From NCBI GenBank assembly GCA_001599815.1, contig BCIA01000002.1, forward strand, positions 5,429,626 through 5,493,625: 64,000 nucleotides of DNA. The letters are read 5' to 3'. The notes beneath the pieces were generated by a model. That model made no database searches and was not told where the DNA came from. It saw only the letters and a program-made list of their open reading frames with translations. Below are positions 53,930 to 64,000 of this stretch, piece after piece; the first letter of the stretch is position 1; each line of letters opens with the position of its first letter. The DNA comes from Furcasterigmium furcatum (Eukaryota; Ascomycota; Sordariomycetes; Glomerellales; Plectosphaerellaceae). Both the position numbers and the translations under genes were made by a program.

Positions 53930-54943
53930 GTCAGAAAAGTCCTGCAGGCGCCTGGTTAGAACAGCTTCCATCAGTTTAGACGATTGGGGATACTCAATGA
54001 CATCGCGGTACATGGCGCGTACGGAGAGCAGCGCAAGAGCCTCTCGGGCCGTGATTGTGTCCTCCTCCGGGCCTTTCAGGTTTGCCTCGACAGCGGGGCG
54101 GCTCATCATATGGCGCAAGACATGGCGCATGAGAAGGAGCTGCTCCAGTCTTTCCACGGAGTCTAAAGCTCGGTCTTGGGTCGCAGACGGCCTATTCAGA
54201 AGCGATGCAGTGGCCTCCTTGTTGTAGGAGCCGGCGATGAGATCGACAAAGACCTTGGAGCTCTGGAAGGCGACGTTGTTCATCAGCGCAACGGGGTAGC
54301 CTTGCGTGACCATGATATGGATCAGTCCCTTGAGGTCGACGTCCATGATGTCGGATTCGGAATCCGCGTGGCTGGAGTCTTCGATGCCGGAAGTCTCATC
54401 GCACTTGAAACCCTCATGCAAAAGAGCGAACCGAATGTTCCTCTCCTGAAGGTACGTGCCGAAGTCCCGGCCGACAGGGGAGTCGAACAGGCGAACAGTT
54501 GTCTGGGAAGCAAAGCGGTGGACAACATGATCTGTCTGTTCCTCCGACGAGAAGCACCTCTCGAGGTGCCCCCGGACAATCTCTGTAGCCAGAACGGCCT
54601 TGTCGTCCTCCACCTCTTCGTTAGGTCCCCAGCTTAGGATGTCGCGATACTCGGAGAAGAAGATGATGTCGAACTTGCATCCGCGCTGTATGAGCTCGGT
54701 GAGGAACTTCTCAACCTCGTACACGAGATGCAGGAGCTGGAAGCCGCTTTTGTGCATCTTGACGCGTCCTTAGTGCATACAGTGCATGACGAGAGCGTCG
54801 CCGTGGATGAAGAATCGCTCGCTGCCCGCAAAGTCGCCGACGAGATCGACGCGGCGGGTGGTGAGGTCGCGATACCACTCTTCGAGGTCAGCTTCCTTCA
54901 TGGGCATCTTCGGGACTTTGCGTCCATTCTCGTCGTCAGCCAT
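53930..54943 (-). pseudogene. N-terminal fragment of a DDX60-like helicase, interrupted by TAA
   Basis: From ATG 54943 the frame reads ADLEEWYRDLTTRRVDLVGD and FFIHGDALVMHC, then a TAA at 54772-54770, and continues in the same frame with GRVKMHKSGFQLLHLVYEVE and KFLTELIQRGCKFDIIFF. This is the start of the large DDX60-like DEAD/DEAH helicases of filamentous fungi (normally well over 1500 residues). Only about 330 residues of that N-terminal region are present. No ATPase motif occurs anywhere nearby. Family similarity appears to fade near 53940, and the open frame then runs on antisense to nothing, through the second copy's exon 2 in a different frame, to a stop at 53693. No intron of normal size can remove the TAA. 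Calling it a pseudogene is an inference; the ATG at 54757 could still start a short protein. Confidence 0.6.
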
Positions 54944-55829
54944 GATGAGAGATGGCGGCTGGAGCCAACGAGCTGGACGTGTTGTTGAAAGAAGGGGTGT
55001 TGATGCGATACAGTCTTTGTTGACGGCACAGTGGAAAAGAGAGGGGGGTTTTTCGGTCCAACAGCCGGAATCTATTGTGAACAGGGCGTTGAGATGGAGG
55101 GTACAGAAGTTGCTGACAGTTCGATGGGAGAAAGATGATGGGAGAGGGTGATGGAAGAGAAGGATGGTAGTAGAAAAGTGGTGGAGGGAAAAGGGTGGCG
55201 GAGGAAAAGGGGGGAGGGAGGTGGTGTTGTTGTTGCTGCTGGGGCGGCGGTGGTGGGAGAACGGGTGCAGGCGTGGCTTCCCAAGGCAGCAAACCCGGGA
55301 CTCAGGGCAGACCCTTTCTGAATTTTCCAGAACCTGGTGTTCAGATATTCACTTGTTGCCCGGCTCGGGTGGTTCGCTTGCTCCCTGCGGCGAGGCTAAG
55401 GCGGTCTCCTTATCCCTCATATGCAACTGGCACTGCACCATTCACTCTATTCGGCGTCCGGCTGGCTCCTCAGGGTCTGGTGGAACGGCTCTTGCAGGCA
55501 AGACATGGAGACGCACAAACATGAGAGAATTTCCTACGTCACATGCGGGAGGCCTACCAGATTGGTCATGGGGAAGCGATTTGGGTATATTAGGTGCGCT
55601 TATGGGGGCGATTTCGGGCGATTTCTATGAGCCAAGAGGGACGTGGTGTTGGGAGAGAGTCTCAATGTGCTGGAATCTGCGTGAAATCCGAGAAACCTGG
55701 ACCATTTCCCCCTATTAGTGTCCCTCCGAGTGATGCGTGACAAGCAATTCGTGTGATCCTTTCCCGAGCTCGATGGCCCAGTCTGTAGAGCTATGTCCCT
55801 GCTGTCGAGGGCGCGGTTTCGGAGAACTC
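54944..55829. other. Intergenic, right edge of the fragment island
   Basis: Upstream of the helicase-like fragment. It contains a purine-rich stretch at about 55130-55260 (pyrimidine-rich on the minus strand), which may be the old promoter or leader of the helicase gene. No gene recognised. Confidence 0.45.
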
Positions 55830-57701
55830 CTACTGCTCGGGGAGCTGGGCAAGATCCTTGAGGATCTCGTTCAGACGCTTCTTCTCCTTGACGGCCTGGT
55901 TGAGCTGATGCTCTCCCTTGGCAACGCTGGACTTCATGTGGTTGAGGGAATTGGCGAAGCTGTTGATGAAGTTGTCCAGGGCCTTGAGCTGTGGCTCAAT
56001 CTTCTGAATGACGTCGCGAACGGTCTGAGTGTCGGACTGGTTGTTAAGAGACAGCTTCGAGGAGGTGAGTCCGATAATCTCGTCGACGTTCTGCGCGGCC
56101 TTGCGAGCCAGATCAACGGCATCCCAGGGGTCGCCATCCCTGATCTCACGGCGAGACTTGGCGTAGCAGACGATGATTGGCCGCAGGAGTCTGTAGTCGG
56201 TGAGAACTCTAGCTTCGATGAAGGCAGAGACCATGTCCTTGATGTCCGGCACGGGGAAGGTCTCGACCGTGAGTGAGAAGTCAGGGTGCTCCCTCTATGG
56301 AGGCTGTTAGTATCGTATAGCCGGCAGGGAGGAGGGGAACAACATACGACAAAGCCCACCCATGCCTCCATGATCTGGGTGCTCGGAAGATCAGGGCCGT
56401 ATTTGCCGCTGCAGATGTTGAAGAACTCCTCGTCGTCTCCCAGACGCTTGCGCTTGTTGGAAGTCGGCCTGGTGGCCTGCGACTCGTTGCGAGGGGGCTC
56501 AACTGAGCGCTTGGTCGAGGAGGGGGAACCTGGATCAGCCTCGACTGAAGGCAAGACCGTCTGGCTGCGACGGTCGCTCAGCGAGAGGGGCACTGGAACG
56601 GCGCCGTCCTCGACGGGCGGCTCAACCTTCAAGCCGGCGGCTGGAATAGGCGCAGGGTCGATCTCCTCGGAATCGAGACCCAGCAACTCGCGGCGGATCT
56701 TGGCAAGACGGGCCTTCTGGAACTCGGAGCGGTCGTGGGCTCCGGTACTGGCGCTGTCGTCGCGGAAGTGCGGGAGCCAGAATACCGCCAGGCGGGTGAT
56801 GCCCCTGGGCTTGAAGCCCTCGCAGACGCCGTTCTCGTCGGGCTTGGCGAGAACGAAGTAGGTAGCGGGCGCGTTGCTACTCGTGACGTCGGTAGAGCAC
56901 TTGGCGACGACGCGGTAGAAGCGATCGTCCGGGATGTTGGTGATGGGGACGCACTCGGGCCCAGCCCTAGTGACGTTGTCTCCGACGGAGACGTTCCTCT
57001 TGCTCAGGCTCTTGGCCTTCTGGTACTTGGGTTGGAGGTCGGCGAGATCCTCGAGGAGGCCGTTGCCGCCTTCCTCACGGGCCTGGAGGGAGTCGTGATC
57101 GATGGCGCAGTAGCCAACGAAGATGCCCATCTGGGCCTTGCGAGGGCCCCTTTCGCCCTTGACCCAGAGCTCGCCGGGCTGGGGGGCATGGGGGGCGGCG
57201 GGGAGGGTATGAGGGCCTGGGTTCGGATCGGCTGTGCCGTTCATATAGAACCAGACCGCAACGGGTTCCATCTCCTCGATGGAGATGGGAGGTTTGTATC
57301 CGACAACACCCTTCTTGGCAGGGCCCGACCTGAGGCAGATGGTGGAGAGAATGCTCTCCGAGTCATATCGCTGCTAGTTGAGACGGCCTCGAGTCAGCTC
57401 AGAGCTCATGGAGGGGGAGGGCGGATGAGTTAGGTGCGTGTTGACTATCGCGAGGTCTAACCCGGATTGTGTTGAGCCTTGTGGCGCTTGTGCATGAGGC
57501 GTATTGAGGGCGGAGCAAGTCCAACACGGCGACGCTTTAGTGTGTGCTCGTTGAGAAAGGCATTTGTTCAAAGGCAAGCGGGTTGACGCGGGATGCCCTC
57601 ATACGGGAGCCGCATTGAGTCGGGCCCGCGTTGAGTGTGGACAAGGGAGGACAAGAGGGCAACAAAACAGGAAGCACACTCACCTGGCTGCTAGAAGACA
57701 T
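55830..57701 (-). CDS. Unrecognised fungal protein, 502 residues
   Basis: Exons 57701-57684, 57373-56348 and 56294-55830 join in frame. The first exon encodes only MSSSSQ and is followed by a 310-nt intron, long for this window, so the start is less certain than the rest. The second intron has a TACTAAC branch. The N-terminal region has a beta-rich appearance (GPAKKGVVGYKPPISIEEME, then FYRVVAKCSTDV and TYFVLAKPDENGVCEGF). A Ser/Pro-rich linker with SNKRKRLGDDEE (nuclear-signal-like) follows. The C-terminus is a helical, coiled-coil-prone domain (LSLNNQSDTQTVRDVIQKIE, then KEKKRLNEILKDLAQLPE). No signal peptide or membrane segment. I do not recognise a family; a chromatin or scaffold protein would fit but is only a guess. 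Confidence 0.7.
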
Positions 57702-58689
57702 CTTTGTCGTTGGATTGGGTGGTTGTTTGGTTGATTGCTTAGTCGTGTTTGCTTCTATTGGGCGGAGTTCTTGCTGCGTGGCTGGGTTGGGTTGAGAGTT
57801 GGTACTGGGTGCAAGGCTAAAGGAACCTTCTGTTGGGCTTAGAGACTCTGATTTTAAGTGCCAGCCAGGTGGGCGTTCCTCCTTCTTCTGACCCTCCTCG
57901 CTGGTCCTTCCTTCCTCTTTCATAAAAGGAAGGGAGTCCTCCCAGGAAGGATCGATCTTGCTTGCCATCTTGTGACGTTGCCGAGCTGAGTGCTGACGAT
58001 GGACGAGAAAGAGGATATGGCGTCAAAAGCCATATTGGGGCAGTATGAGTTGTGTATTCCTACTTATATCTATGGACGACCAAGTGGTGCCTTGTATCTC
58101 GAGCTTCGAAGTCTTTCCTTGAGAAGGCAGCCGAGACGAAGCATGGAACGTACGGGATTCTCAAATCTTCAAAGTACCAGACGAAATTCCTAGGGTGGAC
58201 CAGACCTTCAGCGTCTCTGCTCGAAGGAATGAGGAGCTCGGGGTTCCATCGAGAACCCCCTTTTGAGCAAGTAGGCAGTGTAGCCTACCGACTATTTGTG
58301 ACCAAAGGTCAAGACCCGAAGAACATATGCACGCGACTAAGTGCAGGAAACTCACCCCAAAGCACAAAGGTGAACAACTTTATCCACCCGGACACAGTCC
58401 AGTCCGCGGCCATCATCATTCTGAAGTGGCCTCGACACAACACTCAAGTTTCCCTCGCTCAGCCTCGTCGTCTTAAGAAAGTCGTCGTCTCATTAACCCT
58501 CCTCATCCAGAGGGCCGGCCCAACCTAGGTAGGTACCCATCGTAAGCCTACGTCTCTATATCGTCCGATATTGTCATCCATAGTCATAAATCGTGGCCTC
58601 TAAGCTCCAATCTCATCCCAGAATGTAAAAACATGAGAAACCCACGCCCTGAAAATGGCACGCACAGATCATCAATCATCAATCCACCC
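57702..58689. other. Intergenic, about 1 kb
   Basis: Holds the promoter of the 502-residue gene and the 3' region of the DUF3824 gene. A frame at 57702-57968 reads through the leader of the first gene and is unlikely to be coding. No gene recognised. Confidence 0.45.
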
Positions 58690-61600
58690 CTACTCGCTCC
58701 GGCCCCTCCTCCGCCTTCTTCGCCGTTGCTCCTCTTCCTCATCCGTGTCTTCGATCTGGCGCCCCGCGCTTGCGGCCCCAAGCACATCCTGCAACAGGTC
58801 CGTCCACCTCTTCTGCCCTGTGATGATACCCTGCACGTCCCCCATCAGTTTCTGCACTGCTTCGTCGTCGTTGCCAGCCATGGCCCACGATCCCCTGACG
58901 TCCCAATCACCAGGCCGTTGCGGGCGGACCTCAAAGCTGCCGGACCTGTAGTGCGATCTCGATGAGCTGGGGCCATAGCCGTCTAGTGGCCGCCCCTGCG
59001 AGTCAAACCGATCTGGCAGGTCCTCGATGTCCTCCTCCTGTGCTATCGAGCGGCGCGGTATCACAGGTCGGTTGGCTGTTGGGTCCGAGGAGCGACGCCG
59101 GAACGGAACAGGGCGGAGTGAGGCGAGTTGGGCCTCTGACAGGGAAGGCGGTTCTTGCAGAATGGCGGCAGCTTGAGCTTCCTCTGCCACGTGGGCCTGG
59201 CGGTGACGCTCCAGGGTGACAGATGACTTCGGCGACAGAGGGCCTCAGGTCACTGATTTCGTGGCAAGGTTCATATTTGAGGGCGTTGTCGGCTCCTGGT
59301 CCGAGACTGAGCTGAGCGACGAAGCGCTAGACCGTGTGCGCAGCTTGCGAGTTCGGCGCCGCCAGTTTACACCATCTAAGAAACGCATCATGTCAGCAGT
59401 TAGCCACCATAACGCTGCTGGAAAGGCAGAACAGAAAAAAAAGACACTCAGATCGACGCACCCTCACGCGTGGCAACTGGTAGCGCATCTCGAACATCTT
59501 GTGCTGGAGTGGAGCGAAATGTCTCATCACTCACATGGTCAGGGGGAAGTCTGCCTCCGGGAGGCGGACCCCCTGGCGGAGGAGGACCGCCGGCCGGTCC
59601 GGGGGGAGGGCCGCCAGCACCCGGAGGGGGATAGCCAGCCGCGTTGCCCATGGGAGGAGGCGGCCCGGCGGCTGGCGGACCACCGAAGCCGGCGTAGCTG
59701 TTCGGGTCATAGGGCGGGTAGGGATCAATAGAGGGGTTTTGATGCGGGGGCGGGAAGTACGCGCCTCCGGAGGCGTGAGGCGGCGAAGGGGGACGGCCGT
59801 AGTCGTCATAGTAGGGGCTAGGGTTGGATTCTTCCTCGTAGCCTGAAAGCTCTCGTGTCAGCATGGTGATTGGACTGCCGAGAAGACAAAAAATGGGAAG
59901 GATGCTACGAACGTCTACGGTCCCTATCCCTGCGGCGAGAGCGGTCCCGGTCCCCACGGTCACGGTCATCGTAGTCTCTGTCTCTGCTCAGAGACCTCTC
60001 CCTGGACCTCAGGTCCGACTCAGTATCGGCCTCCCTCTCCTTCTTCTTCCTGAAGTGGTTGATGCCCATCGCGGCAGCACCCGTGCCCACGGCGGCGGCT
60101 GCCATGGTTCTCAGCCGGCTGCGACTTCGTTTTCTCCCATCATCGTCGGGAGACCGCGAGGGGGACGTTCCGCGAGAGCGGCGACGCGACCTTCGTTGGT
60201 CAGCTGAGTCATAGTCATACTCGCTGGGAGGATAAGGGGGGCGCGAAGGAGGAGGCAAGGGTGCGTTGCCGTACTCGACCATGCGGAGGCTGCGATCGTC
60301 GGTCCTCGGGTCAGAGTAGACCGATCTGCTTCGAGACCTCCGTCGGCGATCCCGCCGCATGTCCTCTTCGTACTCCTGGTCGTCCAACTCCCTCTCTTCT
60401 CTCTCCCGTGCCGCCTCCTTCTTCTCTTTGCGGTTCTGCCAGATGCCGCTGGCGGCGCCACCAGCGAGGCCGGCAGCGACGATGCCAGCGCCCTGCTTTA
60501 TGCGAGACCGGGACCGCGCGCCCCTCGATCTGCTTCCGGACTTGGATCGGTTGCGGAAGTGCGAGACGAGGCCAGCGGCAGCCGCCGTACCAAGGGCTGC
60601 CTTTGCGATGGACTTGCTGCGACTGCGTGCCTTTTGGCTTCGAGACCTAGACCTAGAGTAGCTGCGCGCTCGACTGCGACCTCTAGTGGCTTCCTCCTTT
60701 TCTACCTTGCGGTTCTGGTAGTACTTGGCGGCACCGGCAACGGCGAGCGCAGCAGCGGCAATGCCCAGGCCGGTCTTTATCCGAGACCTCGAGGAAGACC
60801 TCGACTTGGACCGAGAGCGGCGCCTGATGCGGTCGTCGTAGCGCGGGTCATCATAGCGGCTGTCATAACGATCGTATCTTTCGTCATGGCGGTGTCGAGA
60901 CCGAGATCGAGAGCCGTACCTGTCCTGATACGCGCTCCGGGCGCGCTTGAATCCTTCGGTGCCCAGGGCGCCGAGCGCTGCACCGGCAAAGACTTTTCGT
61001 CCGCGGTTCGGGGCAATCTCGCCGTTGCCATCTCGCCGGCTGGCCAGTAGAGCTGCAATGGCGCCGCCAGCGATGGCGCCACCGGCCAGGTCACGTTTGG
61101 TGTGTTCGGGACTGGGGGTGCGCTCCCGAATAACGGTGCGCCGCCTCATGTAGTACCCGTCGTCATCGCTGGGCCTCTGACGGCGCTCGGCCCACTCACG
61201 CTCATCGCGACGGTAGGGGCCAAGCTCACGGGACTCGCGGCGGTAGTAGTACTCATCCTCGCGGGGGTCCCGGCGAGCGACTTCGCGGGTCTGTTCGCGC
61301 TCCCTGACGACGATGGCGCCGGGGTCATCGCGCTCGCGCTCACGGTTGATGATGACGGGCGCGGGGTTTGGCGGGTTCTCGACAATGATTTTCTGGGGTT
61401 CCGGCGGCTGGTTCTTGACGACGACGGGCGCCTGTGGTACTGGTGGGGGGCTGAGGGGCGCGTAGTACTCGGTCTCCTTGCGGTAGCGATCGACTTCTGG
61501 GCCATCACGCTCCTCGCGATGTTCCTCTACGCGCCGCTCGACTCTGACCTCGCCGTCCTCCCGCCGTTCGACTCGCTCCTCAACACGAACCTCAGGTTCA

Positions 61601-61929
61601 CGGTCGCCTCGGTCGTCATAGCGGGAGCGCCTGTCCCAGTAAGGGTCCCTGTCGTCGCGATAGCGAGGCTCGGCGTCGTAGTGACGCGACTCGAATGCGG
61701 AGCGGGGTCGTTCTGGATAAGAACGTTCTCCGCCGCGGGGCTCTAGGAGGTCGCCGGATGCGCGGGCATGTCCAGAATAGCGAGAGCGCGTATCGTCGGC
61801 CTCGTCAACCTCGATGCGATCGACTCGGCCGGGCCCTACTTTGTAGCGACGAACGGTAGTGGTGTTGTAGGGTTCATCGTCGAAGATTGGATCGTCTGGG
61901 TAGATCCGGGTTGCTTCCCTGTAGGCCAT
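58690..61929 (-). CDS. DUF3824 RS-rich protein, interrupted by an in-frame TGA
   Basis: Exons 61929-59913, 59842-59462 and 59375-58690 keep one frame. The first exon is charged and repetitive: RS/RD-rich blocks alternate with about six short Ala/Gly-rich hydrophobic modules (for example AAAALAVAGAAKYYQNRK and GIVAAGLAGGAASGIWQNRK), each followed by a basic segment. The second exon is Pro/Gly-rich (PPPGPAGGPPPPGG). The third reads RSSASSLSSVSDQEPTTPS, meets a TGA at 59247-59245, then continues in frame with GPLSPKSSVTLERHRQAHVA and a C-terminus containing DRFDSQGRPLDGYG and RPGDWDVRGSWAMAG. Stopping at the TGA gives 842 residues; the rest adds 184. The first donor (GTTCGT) is weak and was picked to give RRRYEEE. 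Function of the family is unknown. Confidence 0.72.
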
Positions 61930-64000
61930 GGCCCTGGGGTATTGTGAGTGTGTTGCTCGACTCTGTCGGGGAGGTGGTGGTGAGGGTGGGGATGGAGGAG
62001 ATTGGAGGTCGGGGGAGGGAGTTCTATGTCGAGATTGTTTGTCGAGAGACGGGCATGAGTTTCTCTCGAGTCGTACAGGAATGAGGGAGGAAGAGAGGCG
62101 AGGTGGAGGTGTTGGAGGGGTCGAGAGTGGTGTTTCGGGGTGGGCTGGGGGCTGGCGGGACTAATAGTTGGTCTGACACACTGATCACCTGCGGCCAATG
62201 TTTCTCGAGATTGCCAGGGAAGGACCGACCGTTCGCCAACTCGGGATGAATAGGTAAGCAGGGCAGGTGTAATGGGAATTTCTCTAGCTCGACGAAATAT
62301 CTTTATCCATCTTCATTCACCCATCGTCCCCAGACAAAACACCTGGCAAGACCTTGGACGCCGGGCGCACCCTGCGCAACACCAACGAGAGGCCTCTGCT
62401 CAAAGGCACTTCCTGGCCCGATACGGGGATCAGGCTGGGAGACCACCGTCGTCCTCCGTCACTCAACCAAGAAGCGGGGGCCTCAGAAACACCCGACGGC
62501 AATGCCATTGGTTGGCCAGACACACAAGGCCGGATGGTTGGGCTGCAGATGGAGGGTGACCGACGACGCGATGACGACGTGACCCGTGACTCGTGGGCAT
62601 CTGTCTGGAGGGTCCTTCCATGTCTGTTCTGGACTTCCATGGAAATCTCTATCCACTGCCGAAGCCTTGGTGTCATGGTTTGAGATTGGGCAGCGACACG
62701 AAATACTCGCCATCGAAGCAAACAAACAGCGGACAGGAGGACGGCGGAGTTGGCCGGCATCACAGGGGCCACAAGACCTGCATCGCATTTTGAGGGAGAA
62801 GCAGGCACCCATCTCCGGCTGTCCCAGACTGCGGCACCGGCACTGCAGATGGCCGCGAAGAGCTGTAATTCGCGATGCGTGCATTCGTCATGGGACCCCT
62901 CTTCTCCTCCTGCAGCTAATAAGTTGTTTGCTAGCTGCCGACGTGCCGCCACCCGAGCCTCAACTTGCCTCGTTCCTGGTGATGAGCAACGGGGCTATGG
63001 TTTTGCATGGGTAGCGAGGACAACCGACAAATATTGCTTTTTGCAAGTGCTGAGCATCCACAAGGACAGTCAGAGTCGACCCGAAGAAGTCTCAGCATCA
63101 GGGACTTGGGCATCCAGGGTATCCCCCGCATCGTCTCGCTGGAGCGACCGTCCTACGTCATAAGGCAGGAGGCTGGTTGCTCCACCTCTTCCAAATGCCA
63201 ATATTCAACTGACCGCGTGAAGATTCGACCAAGTTCACATTCGCCGTTGAAAGTCTTGCTATCGTGAGCCTCACTTTGATTCTCTCGTGTTCTCCGGAAG
63301 TGTTGCCACCCTCCCATGGCGGCAGATCGCCACAATACCAAGTGGCTTCACTGGACAGGTGACCCAATATCCGCGCTGTGCCACCTCACACCACACAGGA
63401 CTAGACAGCCCCCCGGCATCGACTTCCCTTCGACTCAGATGCAGACTGAGGTCGTTGTTATTGCCTCGGTTCATCCCGCCTCCGGGCACTTAGTTCCCGT
63501 GACTCTCGCGCAAGCAACCTGATCGACTCGCCGGATCCGGCTAGGCCCGGGATCGGAACGGCCCTCATATCGGCGTTGCCAAGCCCGGTCAGTCTGGAGT
63601 CACCAAAGCCTGTGATGTCCAAAAAGCAGCCAGCTACTACTGGAGAGATATCCATGGTGCTGCCAGTGCTTTCCTATTATCCATATCCGTTCATGTCTTT
63701 ATCTTGGCCCCTCCTTGTTGGTCATTCGATGCACCCCAAGAGACGATTTTACGGGTTGTGCCTTCGTACATGTCACATGATGCCTCATGATGCGCAAGGG
63801 GAAGCAGCATGTCGCCTGCAATTATTCACCCGCCAAAAGAGACGTGACATGCCTTGACTTTACAGAGCCGAGCATGACAAGGCGAGATGGGAGATGCTTT
63901 ACGGCGAACGAATAATTCACACCAGTCTGAGGCGTCAACTGCTCTACATGGTCACAGACGACAGGGATATTTAGTGGAGGCCATACTAAGAATAGGCTTG
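61930..64000. other. Upstream of the DUF3824 gene, about 2 kb
   Basis: The first 200 bases are purine-rich on the plus strand, a likely leader and promoter of the DUF3824 gene. The remainder holds overlapping open frames up to 210 codons on both strands with no domain, shared splice pattern or plausible start context. No gene recognised to the window edge. Confidence 0.45.

Noticed and set aside
54748..54790. A tiny intron (GTATGC donor to an AG about 20 nt on) that would remove the TAA of the helicase fragment
   Set aside because: At about 23 nt it is far below the 50-nt minimum seen in this window and has no room for a branch site.
62317..62952. 211-codon minus-strand frame near the right end
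   Set aside because: No recognisable domain, overlaps other random frames, and no splice-consistent partner exon.

Overview
The window is nuclear DNA of a filamentous ascomycete, most likely a Sordariomycete. Genes are spaced 0.1-4.5 kb apart on both strands. Coding exons are GC-rich and are cut by short introns (about 50-65 nt, with a few longer) that have GT-AG ends and CTAAC-like branch sites. The products are typical fungal families. I found no rRNA, tRNA, CRISPR array, complete transposon or telomeric repeat.

Layout. 1-8.2 kb: a cupin_5/DUF985 protein (-), an OMA1-type mitochondrial protease (+), a three-exon Cys-rich/F-box-like protein (-) and a large vWA-like protein (+). 8.6-18.7 kb: a minimal cytochrome b5 (+), a kinesin-3/Unc104 motor (-), a leukotriene-A4-hydrolase-type aminopeptidase (+) and a short-chain dehydrogenase (-). 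20.7-29.4 kb: a MARVEL-like four-helix membrane protein, a disordered repeat protein with stress-protein character, and Atg5 (all +). 30.3-34.1 kb: a six-exon Zn2Cys6 transcription factor (-) preceded by 4.5 kb without a recognisable gene. 38.6-43.4 kb: an unrecognised nuclear-looking protein (-) divergent from a CSA/ERCC8-like WD40 protein (+), then a secreted But2-like protein (-). 44.3-52.0 kb: the spliceosomal DEAH helicase Prp2 (-), ER DnaJ Scj1 with a C-terminal RDEL (+), a METTL7-like methyltransferase (-) and a TatD-type hydrolase (-). 55.8-61.9 kb: an unrecognised 502-residue protein (-) and an RS-rich DUF3824 protein (-).

The genes are mostly unrelated housekeeping functions: vesicle transport, mitochondrial quality control, autophagy, splicing, ER folding and DNA repair. 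They do not form a pathway cluster, and I see no biosynthetic or defence cluster.

The unusual part is 52.4-54.95 kb, a small island of gene fragments between two apparently intact genes. It holds an F-box-protein C-terminus with an in-frame TAA. It also holds the N-terminal part of a DDX60-like helicase with an in-frame TAA and no helicase core. Running directly out of the helicase fragment is the last two exons of a second copy of the 3.2-5.1 kb F-box-like gene, with its intron kept at the same place and phase. A third in-frame stop (TGA) interrupts the otherwise coherent reading of the DUF3824 gene. Intron positions were read by eye from splice signals and checked for reading-frame consistency; none has transcript support here.
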